Below, in pieces: positions 26,134 to 32,881 of a DNA stretch of 64,000 nucleotides. Under the pieces are notes generated by a model. That model did no database searches and had not been told where the DNA came from. It saw nothing but the letters and a program-made list of their open reading frames with translations. The stretch spans positions 124,001-188,000 of the forward strand of contig JALIHJ010000028.1 of the NCBI GenBank assembly GCA_022984795.1. Reading direction: 5' to 3'. Position numbers and translations under genes: made by a program. Positions within the stretch are counted from its first letter, which is position 1. Each line of letters begins with the position of its first letter. The stretch is from Fabrea salina (Eukaryota; Ciliophora; Heterotrichea; Heterotrichida; Fabreidae).

Positions 26134-26594
26134 TTATTTATTTATTTATTGGAATTGTTGTAAGCCGTCTAGGCCTCTGCTTCGTGTCTTGGGTAGTTTT
26201 TTGGTTGGGTTGTCGTTTTCTTCTGCCGTTCTTTTCCTCTTGAGTTCCGGTCGTGTTTCTTCGTGTATTGGGAGCGTCGTTGTTCCGTCTTCCTGCTTTG
26301 TTTCTTCGTGTGGAGTCTTTCTGGTTTTAATGATTGTGTTTACGTAGTTCTTAATTTCTGTGTCTAGTCTTTGCTTTTGCTTCGTCGTGAGCTGGTTCCT
26401 TTCGTCTTTTAGTTTGTCCGACTCTAGTGTTAGGTGGTAGATGAGTGATTCCCTTGGTTTGAAGAGTTTTCTTGCGATTTTCCTGAGTTTTTCCCTTGGA
26501 ATGCTGTTTTTTGGGCAGTGTTCCAGGATGTGTTCGACTGTTTCTTCTCGTCCGCACCATGTGCAGTTGGGGTCTGGTTCCATGTGTCTGATGA
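26134..26594 (-). mobile_element. 5'-truncated LINE (non-LTR retrotransposon) insertion
   Basis: A 461-bp insertion, flanked on both sides by the same 17 bp, AGTTCCATAATTAATAT (26117-26133 and 26595-26611). On the minus strand it encodes the C-terminal end of a reverse transcriptase, beginning at FIRHMEPD with the zf-RVT zinc motif CTWCGREETVEHILEHCP and a charged tail, ending in a (TAAA)n simple repeat at 26134-26148. A 5' truncation, a repeat tail and a target duplication are the marks of target-primed reverse transcription. It is visibly richer in G+C than the flanks. The perfect flanking copies mean a young insertion. Confidence 0.9.
26146..26583 (-). CDS. reverse transcriptase C-terminal fragment of the LINE
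   Basis: A 145-codon open frame, uninterrupted, from an internal Met at 26583 to TAA at 26146-26148; the frame itself is open back to the 5' boundary of the insertion. The zinc motif (C-x2-C-x7-H-x4-C) is of the zf-RVT kind found at the end of LINE polymerases; the rest is Lys/Arg/Glu-rich. It lacks endonuclease and polymerase cores, so it is not autonomous. The stop codon is itself part of the terminal (TAAA)n repeat. Confidence 0.82.
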   Translation of the reverse strand: MEPDPNCTWCGREETVEHILEHCPKNSIPREKLRKIARKLFKPRESLIYHLTLESDKLKDERNQLTTKQKQRLDTEIKNYVNTIIKTRKTPHEETKQEDGTTTLPIHEETRPELKRKRTAEENDNPTKKLPKTRSRGLDGLQQFQ

Positions 26595-26611
26595 AGTTCC
26601 ATAATTAATAT
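26595..26611. repeat. 17-bp target site duplication, distal copy
   Basis: Identical to 26117-26133. The duplicate ATG (26600-26602, minus strand) now opens an 83-codon frame that runs into the LINE out of frame with its protein (26602 to 26351), so it is probably non-functional. Confidence 0.93.
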
Positions 26612-27246
26612 AAGTTGTGGAAACTAACGTGAAATCAGCTTAACTCATTTTAAAAAACGAATTGCAAAGTTTTGTAAAAACACAATTTTCGAAGTTTATT
26701 GAATTTACACTCGTTCAGTTTGGGTTTTAGAAACTTAAATGCATAAATTATTAGAAAGCACAGAACTGTTTGAGTGAAAAGTGTAACCGTAAAGTGAGGG
26801 TAAGGCATGACATCTTTAATGGTTAATTAAACTAAAGTCAAATTTAGAAACCGACGCAGTTACTAATTTCACTCAGAGGCTTCCCCCCGATCAAATGTGC
26901 TGAAACCAACTAAATAACTTTACGAAATAAAATTATCAGGTAATCTACTGTAAAGCTTCAATAATTGGCCCCAAAAACCCTAAATTTTAACACTAAGCTG
27001 CTTTTAGGGTGGCTTTTAACCTTCTGAAAACAAATTCTGCTAAAAAGAAAATTTCTTAACAAAATCAAATTTCCCGCAATATTTTTTTAAGTAAAATTTA
27101 AGTCTTTTTGAGGGCCCTTGTGCCTCTTCAGACCAGTCTTAACTAAAACCGCTAATTTAGATACCAAAAAATCGCCCAAATAAACTTTTTTCAGGGTAAA
27201 ATATCAACATAACTGACCATCCATATTTCTGGGTAATAATAATTCC
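26612..27246. other. longest gene-poor spacer (635 bp)
   Basis: AT-rich with frequent stops in all frames. An inverted repeat ACCCTAAA (26977-26984) / TTTAGGGT (27003-27010) with an 18-nt loop is the only structure I noticed; a C-run lies at 26883-26888. It probably contains the original promoter of MAPR (minus) and the promoter of the C2H2 gene (plus). No tRNA-like cloverleaf was found by eye. Confidence 0.55.
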
Positions 27247-27591
27247 ATGAAAGGACAAGAATTCAAGCTAGTTCTGTTCTGTTGTATTTTCAACGAGTGC
27301 GGAAAATCGTTCAGAACAAAATTCAACCTTAAAAGGCACATCGAGACCACACACATAAAACTTAAAAAGTTTAAATGCGATGTGTGCTCCAAGCTTTACT
27401 CAAGCAAACAAAACTTGATCGAGCACCGTTACCTCCACACTGGAGAACGGCCTTTTCAGTGCGAAGTATGCTTAGAGAACTTCAGACAAGCCAGCCAATT
27501 GTCCTTACACAAAAGAACCCACAAGGCCAAAAGAAGCCTTCGGAGACAAACTTATTTAACAAAGACTCCAACTTACCAACCACACAACTAA
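27247..27591 (+). CDS. three-finger C2H2 zinc-finger protein
   Basis: The 114-aa protein consists of three tandem fingers. The first is TFIIIA-like with C-x4-C (CCIFNECGKSF...H-x4-H). The second reads CDVCSKLYSSKQNLIEH, followed by the classic linker TGERPF, and the third CEVCLENFRQASQLSLHKRTH. A basic tail follows. Three fingers with one TGERPF linker are enough for sequence-specific DNA or 5S-type RNA binding. The target is unknown. It has an unusually long upstream spacer. Confidence 0.85.
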   Translation: MKGQEFKLVLFCCIFNECGKSFRTKFNLKRHIETTHIKLKKFKCDVCSKLYSSKQNLIEHRYLHTGERPFQCEVCLENFRQASQLSLHKRTHKAKRSLRRQTYLTKTPTYQPHN

Positions 27592-27658
27592 GAGAACTTA
27601 GAGTCTCTTTATTTAAACTCATATTTAATTAATACCCATTCCAGGTAGCTCGACTAAG

Positions 27659-28345
27659 TTAAAATTCATCTACAAAGGCTTTCCTCCCGCGAGAAACCAA
27701 GTTCATGCCTTTCTGGGGTTTTTTCTTAGGCTGTTCAGGTTCCACTGGCTTAGGAGAGGGCACTTCTGGCTGGGTGAAGTCTTCTTCGAACCTAGGCAAA
27801 GGGTGATCTCTCGGCTGCAGAGTTTCTTTGGCTTTCTTCTTGTCGAGTTCTTTTTGCTTGCGCTTAGCTATTTCTTTAGCTTCTATCATCTGTTGTTTTT
27901 GTTTCTCTTTAAAGATCCTTTCTTCGGCGCTTTCCATCTCAGCGTAAGTCAGCAATTGTCCTAGAGTGACGCTTTCGCGGTGGCCGAGTGAAATCACGTC
28001 GTCAAATGCCCAGATGATTTCAAAGGAATTCTTGAGTATGTTGGCTTCGTCAAGTCCGAAAGGGCAGTAGTGCTGCACTATTTTTTGAAGGAGTCTGAGA
28101 GTTTCGATGTCTTCCACAATGTTGGAGTCTTTGGTGGTCGTGAGCACTAAGTAAGTTTCTTCAAAGTGCTGGTAAACAAATCTAGCTGCTTCGTTTTCTA
28201 TGAATGTGTGTTGCTGTTCTACATCTACTAAGCGAATGAAAGAGCCTAGTAGTCCTTCAATCTGGGATTTAGGAATGTCCAGGAACTGCCTTGCAAGCAG
28301 GACTTTGCTTTGTTTGCTCACCAATGCTGCGGATATAACCACCAT
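27659..28345 (-). CDS. delta-COP N-terminal (longin) protein lacking the C-terminal domain
   Basis: The 228-aa protein starts MVVISAALVSKQSKVLLARQF and keeps the longin-type domain of archain/delta-COP (QQHTFIENEAARFVYQ, YLVLTTTKDSNIVEDIETLRLLQKI), then the helix-rich linker EAKEIAKRKQKELDKKKA. It ends GMNLVSRGRKAFVDEF. Canonical delta-COP has a further mu-homology domain (total about 510 aa), absent here because the C2H2 gene begins close by. It is either a truncated paralogue or a divergent form. COPI coats Golgi-to-ER vesicles. Confidence 0.85.
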   Translation of the reverse strand: MVVISAALVSKQSKVLLARQFLDIPKSQIEGLLGSFIRLVDVEQQHTFIENEAARFVYQHFEETYLVLTTTKDSNIVEDIETLRLLQKIVQHYCPFGLDEANILKNSFEIIWAFDDVISLGHRESVTLGQLLTYAEMESAEERIFKEKQKQQMIEAKEIAKRKQKELDKKKAKETLQPRDHPLPRFEEDFTQPEVPSPKPVEPEQPKKKPQKGMNLVSRGRKAFVDEF

Positions 28346-28374
28346 TTATAAACGATTGTCGGGATGTTAATACA

Positions 28375-28683
28375 TTATGACTGGGCTTGTTCTCTTTGGT
28401 GCAAAAACTGAAGAGAAGCTAGCACTAGTGCTTTGAATTCTTCTTCACTGATTCTTCCGTCGTTGCAAGTGTCTAGTTCGGACATTGCTGACTTGACGTC
28501 CTCTAAGGATAAAGGCTCCCCGTCAGCTTCGTCAGAAGGCACTTGCTTAAGCGCCATGTAAAGTTCTTCTTCGTCTATCTCGCCTGAGTCGTCTTCGTCC
28601 ACAGCTCGAAAAGCTGTTTTGACTAGGTCGTTTAGTTTGTTTTCATCTCGAAGCAGTTGCTGGATTGCTCGTTTTATTTTCAT
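28375..28683 (-). CDS. small EF-hand calcium-binding protein
   Basis: The 102-aa protein has two canonical EF-hand loops: DEDDSGEIDEEE (about residues 29-40) and DTCNDGRISEEE (about residues 72-83), each with acidic ligands at positions 1, 3, 5 and 12. A helical N-terminus and short tail complete it. Centrin- and calmodulin-like proteins of this size are abundant in ciliates; the target is not evident. It is between the delta-COP-like gene (29 nt) and an unknown 89-aa gene (10 nt). Confidence 0.88.
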   Translation of the reverse strand: MKIKRAIQQLLRDENKLNDLVKTAFRAVDEDDSGEIDEEELYMALKQVPSDEADGEPLSLEDVKSAMSELDTCNDGRISEEEFKALVLASLQFLHQREQAQS

Positions 28684-28693
28684 ATTTACTTAA

Positions 28694-28963
28694 CTAAGGC
28701 TCTACGTAGGTGACTTTCCTGGTGACTCCAACATCCTTGTACTGTCCATTTTCGTAAGAGTAAACTGGAATCTCTTCTATGAAAGTTGAGTTTTCAGTTT
28801 TGACTTTGTTGGGTTTTTTAGAACTTCCAGAATTCTTAGGATTAGATATTATTTTTCTTATGACTTCAAACTGGTCTACAAACCCTGTTTCAGTGTCGGG
28901 TCCTTCTTTTTGGGGTTTTTCTTTTTTGTAAATTTTAAAGCAGTACAAAAGACACTTTTTCAT
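28694..28963 (-). CDS. small unknown protein with Cys-rich basic N-terminus
   Basis: The 89-aa protein begins MKKCLLYCFKIYKKEK, whose Cys could be palmitoylated, followed by a Lys/Ser-rich stretch and a Tyr/Val-rich C-terminus (VYSYENGQYKDVGVTRKVTYVEP). No domain is recognised. It is held between close neighbours on both sides and ends with TAG. Confidence 0.55.
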   Translation of the reverse strand: MKKCLLYCFKIYKKEKPQKEGPDTETGFVDQFEVIRKIISNPKNSGSSKKPNKVKTENSTFIEEIPVYSYENGQYKDVGVTRKVTYVEP

Positions 28964-29004
28964 TTCTTATTATATAGTTAGCAAGATCCAGTGCTTCCAA
29001 AAAA

Positions 29005-30093
29005 ATGTCACTAGAAACATTTTTGGACATCAGACTGGGTGACCCAGCTATTAGTGTTTCACTTAACTATAATGGGTTGGCTTTTGGAACCATGATGGGA
29101 CGCTTAGTATACTACAACTTTGCTACACAACAAGAAAGAGTTATCAACGAACTGAGTGAAGAATACATTCCTGGAGTTTGGCTTTCGTCTGACAACACTC
29201 TTTATGCTTCAATAGGTGACGCAAAAGTGCTGATTGTGTCTTCTCTACACTCTGAAAGAGTCCGCAAGCACTACTTTTTGCACGACAAACCCCATACATC
29301 TGCTAATTGCCAAAACACTCAAGTTCAGATGTCCCAGGACTCAGTGTGCTTGTTCTCAGTGGAGCCTGATTACGGACTTGAGATTGAAATTCCTCACTCA
29401 ACCAGTCCTGTGTTTGTAGCCAAGTTAAGTCTGCAAGCTACCAAGCGAGTGGAGGGAGTAAGGTTTCCTCCATACTCCATGCCTTTCGACTTCGACGAAG
29501 AGCGTCTGTTGTGGATGGAGTGGCAAGCTGAAGGAAACAGAGTCCTAAACATCCTGAAGATAACTGGAAACGCTATGACTTCCCCCATTGCAGTGTTTCC
29601 TAAGCAGTATGGCAAAGTCAGTTTTGCCAGGCTACTGAACGATATAGTGGTGTTTGTGCACAACTTCAGAAAGATCAAAGTGCTGGACATAGTAAGTGGA
29701 GAGGAGAAGTTTGGAGTGGGTGTTCACAAAAGCGATGTTGTGGCACTTAAAGTGGTTAGGCTTGTAAGTATAGCTGAGTGCAGTAACTTAGACAGCCAGA
29801 TGAACATGAACACCAACATTAGAACTGACTCTTCTAGGAACCTGCTGCTGAGCGCTGACTTGAAAGGGTACATTTGTATTTGGGACGCTGACAATGCGTT
29901 TGAACTGGCAGAGGTGATTCATATTCCTTCTTTGGTTGAGCTAACTAAAGAATACCGAAAAAAGCAGTACTTCGGCATGGGCTACCCGTACGTAATTAAC
30001 TGCTGCGGGCCTCGAATAGCTATTTCTACTGATTACGGAGTTTTAGTTATTAAGTCTAGGTTCCTAGAGTCAATAGGAGTTGTTCATAGTTAA
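29005..30093 (+). CDS. WD40/beta-propeller-like protein
   Basis: The 362-aa protein shows repeats of four-stranded beta pattern without strong signature motifs. The clearest blade is LLSADLKGYICIWDADNAFELAEV near residue 285, a typical WD repeat; another is GLAFGTMMGRLVYYNFATQQ at residue 26. It is probably a scaffold. No domain beyond the propeller is seen. It is divergent from an 89-aa gene by 41 bp and its stop is 2 nt from the J-domain gene stop. Confidence 0.68.
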   Translation: MSLETFLDIRLGDPAISVSLNYNGLAFGTMMGRLVYYNFATQQERVINELSEEYIPGVWLSSDNTLYASIGDAKVLIVSSLHSERVRKHYFLHDKPHTSANCQNTQVQMSQDSVCLFSVEPDYGLEIEIPHSTSPVFVAKLSLQATKRVEGVRFPPYSMPFDFDEERLLWMEWQAEGNRVLNILKITGNAMTSPIAVFPKQYGKVSFARLLNDIVVFVHNFRKIKVLDIVSGEEKFGVGVHKSDVVALKVVRLVSIAECSNLDSQMNMNTNIRTDSSRNLLLSADLKGYICIWDADNAFELAEVIHIPSLVELTKEYRKKQYFGMGYPYVINCCGPRIAISTDYGVLVIKSRFLESIGVVHS

Positions 30094-30095
30094 GA

Positions 30096-31046
30096 TTAAC
30101 CTAGTATGTCTTTTAGTATTTGTTTTTTGTCATCAGGAATGTACTTGGGGAACTCGATTTCGAACTGTATGATGAGGTCTCCTTTTTCTTTTCCCGTTTG
30201 GTCGTGACTGGGCACAGGCATGCCTTCCCCTTTAACTACCTTTTTAGTGTAGGGAGATATGATTTCCCCTAGACTTACAGAAATCACTCTGTTGTCCAGA
30301 GTTTTCAACTGGAAGGGTTCTGCCACTATAGCTTCAATCAATAGTATCCTTTTGGTAAGGACTAAGTCATGGCCTTTCCTTTGGAACACAGAGTGGGGTT
30401 TTTGCTTGATCTTAAAAATGAGCTTCGAATCGGGGTGCACATCTGACTGGTGGCCTTCTCCTTCGTATACCATTTCAGAGTCCTCTGAGTAACCTGGAAG
30501 AATGTGGACCTTTTTTGCCCCAGCTTCGTTTGAGAGGGTGATCTTGTCTTGGTTGAGAACTCTTCTGGCGTAAAAAACCTCTTTAGAGCAACCGTTGTAA
30601 AGTTCTTCTAAAGTGCACTCTACAGGCACTACTAAGTCTTCTGGAGGAAGAGACTTGGGCTGGTTCAGACCCCTCACAGCTTTGCCAAAGAAACTACCTT
30701 CTGCGTCCACAAAGTCCTCAAAAAAAGGATTGCTGCTTCCAAAAAACTTTTCAAAGATTTCAGAAGCGTTTCCGCAGTACCGGTACCCTCCTGTAAAGTC
30801 TTGGCCAATCTGGAAGCCTTCTTTTAGTGCGAACTCTCCGTACTGGTCGTAGCAACTGCGTTTCAAAGGGTCACTAAGTACTTCGTAAGCTTCTGCAAGT
30901 TGGTGGAACATGTAGTTACTGCTGAGTTGGTTGTCTTGGTTGGACTGGGGGTGCCACTTAAGGGCAAGTCTTCTATAAGCTTCACAAATTTCAGTCTCAC
31001 TTGCTGAGCGAGGAACTTCTAGTATTTCGTAATAGTTTTTTGCCAT
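30096..31046 (-). CDS. DNAJB13: DNAJB13/RSP16-like J protein (radial spoke)
   Basis: The 316-aa protein has an N-terminal J domain, a G/F-poor spacer and two C-terminal beta domains ending FEIEFPKYIPDDKK. The HPD tripeptide needed to stimulate Hsp70 reads HPQ (LALKWHPQSNQ). Animal DNAJB13, a radial-spoke/axoneme protein, has HPL there and shares the segments YEVLSDPLKR, FEKFFGSSNPF and DAEGS. This makes a structural ciliary role more likely than a chaperone role. The dimerising C-terminus is intact. It is divergent from the PG-rich repeat gene by 82 bp. Confidence 0.78.
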   Translation of the reverse strand: MAKNYYEILEVPRSASETEICEAYRRLALKWHPQSNQDNQLSSNYMFHQLAEAYEVLSDPLKRSCYDQYGEFALKEGFQIGQDFTGGYRYCGNASEIFEKFFGSSNPFFEDFVDAEGSFFGKAVRGLNQPKSLPPEDLVVPVECTLEELYNGCSKEVFYARRVLNQDKITLSNEAGAKKVHILPGYSEDSEMVYEGEGHQSDVHPDSKLIFKIKQKPHSVFQRKGHDLVLTKRILLIEAIVAEPFQLKTLDNRVISVSLGEIISPYTKKVVKGEGMPVPSHDQTGKEKGDLIIQFEIEFPKYIPDDKKQILKDILG

Positions 31047-31128
31047 AACTGATTATCATCTTGCATGGTCGAACTACCTAAGCCTTAAACAGTTAAATTT
31101 TAAACTTAATTGTTATAATAATTTGATA

Positions 31129-31731
31129 ATGAGGCCAACGAATTTAGGATTTAGGAGTCCAAAAGAGAGAACTCCTGAGTACTACGACCCAATTGTAAGC
31201 TTCGACGGAAAGCAATTAAACTTTTCTCCATCAAAAACTAAAAGCGTTAGGACCTCCAAAAGGTTCATGCAATACGACATCGACGCTAAGAGAACAGGGT
31301 ATCGTGTAGGCCCTGGCACATACAACCTGCCCAAACCCCACATTAAAGGCGGTGCACTCATGAGGCCTTTCAGCGCAGGTAGAGACGTTTCAAACAACGC
31401 TTACTACTACGTAGGAGACCACCTTGTTTACGAGTCAGCTTTCGAGAAAAAAAAGAAATCCAGAGCTACAAGCAGAAGAGGAAGCACCAAGCACACTACT
31501 TCCACAAGTTTCTACCGCAAAGAAACCCCCCGTGTTACTGACACCCAGTGGTATTTAAGCAACGCCAACGTCACAGAGTCCCCCGTTAAAGAAAGACCTG
31601 AAATGTCCCCTGAAAAAGTCAGTAATTCCAAACCTAGAAACAAAGTTCGGTCGCCGTATTTAGCCCAGATCGTAGCGGGCATGCCTTCGCCTGGAAAAAA
31701 GGCATCGAAGTCTCCTATTAAGAATACTTAA
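31129..31731 (+). CDS. sperm-tail PG-rich repeat (STPGR) protein, likely axonemal
   Basis: The 200-aa basic protein has one clear PG-rich motif, GYRVGPGTYNLPKPHIKGG (about residues 63-81), and Ser/Thr/Lys-rich flanks that end SPGKKASKSPIKNT. STPGR repeats occur in microtubule inner proteins and ciliary proteins (SHIPPO/ODF3 group). ATG 31129 is chosen; the frame is also open to a TTG two codons earlier. It is close to the DNAJB13-like gene, perhaps co-expressed on ciliogenesis (inference). Confidence 0.72.
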   Translation: MRPTNLGFRSPKERTPEYYDPIVSFDGKQLNFSPSKTKSVRTSKRFMQYDIDAKRTGYRVGPGTYNLPKPHIKGGALMRPFSAGRDVSNNAYYYVGDHLVYESAFEKKKKSRATSRRGSTKHTTSTSFYRKETPRVTDTQWYLSNANVTESPVKERPEMSPEKVSNSKPRNKVRSPYLAQIVAGMPSPGKKASKSPIKNT

Positions 31732-31806
31732 TGGCATAATTTTGACTTAGGAAGGCTTTGAGTTTTAATTAAAAGAAAAAATATTCCAACTGATAGTCAA
31801 TAATAA

Positions 31807-32850
31807 ATGAGAAGAGGCTTAGAAGGGTCATCCACTAGAGAGAGTTCACCAGGACTCTCACAGACTCCTCCTAAACGCGCACCCAAACCTGTGTTAGGAG
31901 ATTTCCACCAAATACAGTGTTCGTGTGACTTAGAGTTTAAAAACATCTTGTCAAGAAGCTACCACTCCTTTATTTCCCGAATGCAAACAGAGTCTTGCTG
32001 GAGAGCTCGGAACTGGCTCAAAAGGTTCCCTCCTCCGCGTTCAGCAGACAAAGCTTACTCTGAATTGCTTCTGCACACGCTTGAGACTCAACAGTACTTC
32101 GACAGTGTGAAACAGATTGAGTTAGACCTAACACGCACTTACCCCGGGGAGCAGTACTATTCACACAACAGCCAAGGCCAGTGTGCTTTGCGAAGAGTGC
32201 TTTTGGCTTACTGCAAGTATGACACAAACTTAGGTTACGTGCAAGGAATGAACTTCATTGCAGGTGCTCTTTTGTGGCATGCTACTGAAGCTGACGCTTT
32301 TTGGTTGTTTGTAGGAATAATGGAAGACTTTGAACTCAGAGACATATACCTGCCCAAGCTGCCAGGACTAACTAAGCACTGCCAAATAATCCAACTGCTT
32401 ACTTTGGAACTGCTGCCTCGACTTCACCTTCAGTTTGCAGAACACCGAATCTGCTGCGAAATGTACGCTACTGAGTGGTGCTTTTCGCTGTTTGGAAGTG
32501 TAGTGCCTGTCAGGGAGATGAAGAACGTACTGGATAACTTTTTCCGGTCGGGATGGGTGTTTTTTTATAGGTTCGTGATAGCTATACTGGGGTGCTTGGA
32601 AGAAAGACTGCTGGAAGCACGTGACTCCATAGAAGTTTTAGCTCCTCTTAAGATTTGCCACAAGTCTCAGGCTGAGTGGAAGCAGTTCCTTGCTGTTTTG
32701 GACTCTGGGAAAAAACGACTTAGTTGGAACCAGCTTATAGAGAGAGCTGCCAACTTAGAAATTGACGAAGACTACATTAAGTACTTGCATATGAATTTTG
32801 ACGTGGACAAGGGCCAGTTCTATTTGAGAAGAGTTGCTACTTATCATTAG
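31807..32850 (+). CDS. TBC-domain Rab GTPase-activating protein
   Basis: The 347-aa protein has a TBC domain from about residue 70 to 300. The Arg finger motif IxxDxxRT is present as IELDLTRTYPGE, the Gln finger as GYVQGMNFIAG, and the structural motif CYATEWCFSLF-like near residue 220. Both catalytic fingers are intact, so GAP activity on a Rab is expected. It ends with TAG; the sulfatase-like gene starts 31 nt downstream. Confidence 0.93.
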   Translation: MRRGLEGSSTRESSPGLSQTPPKRAPKPVLGDFHQIQCSCDLEFKNILSRSYHSFISRMQTESCWRARNWLKRFPPPRSADKAYSELLLHTLETQQYFDSVKQIELDLTRTYPGEQYYSHNSQGQCALRRVLLAYCKYDTNLGYVQGMNFIAGALLWHATEADAFWLFVGIMEDFELRDIYLPKLPGLTKHCQIIQLLTLELLPRLHLQFAEHRICCEMYATEWCFSLFGSVVPVREMKNVLDNFFRSGWVFFYRFVIAILGCLEERLLEARDSIEVLAPLKICHKSQAEWKQFLAVLDSGKKRLSWNQLIERAANLEIDEDYIKYLHMNFDVDKGQFYLRRVATYH

Positions 32851-32881
32851 TTGTATTAATTTAATCCAATGCCATTTGCAA

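Noticed and set aside
26351-26602. 83-codon frame starting MELHQTHG
   Set aside because: It starts at the duplicated ATG and reads the LINE in a non-coding frame; composition is unlike a real protein.
26977-27010. ACCCTAAA / TTTAGGGT as a telomere or chromosome end
   Set aside because: Only one short copy on each arm, with genes on both sides; no tandem array.
27375-27632. Overlapping frame in the C2H2 gene
   Set aside because: It is a shifted reading of the zinc-finger sequence; the finger frame is clearly the coding one.
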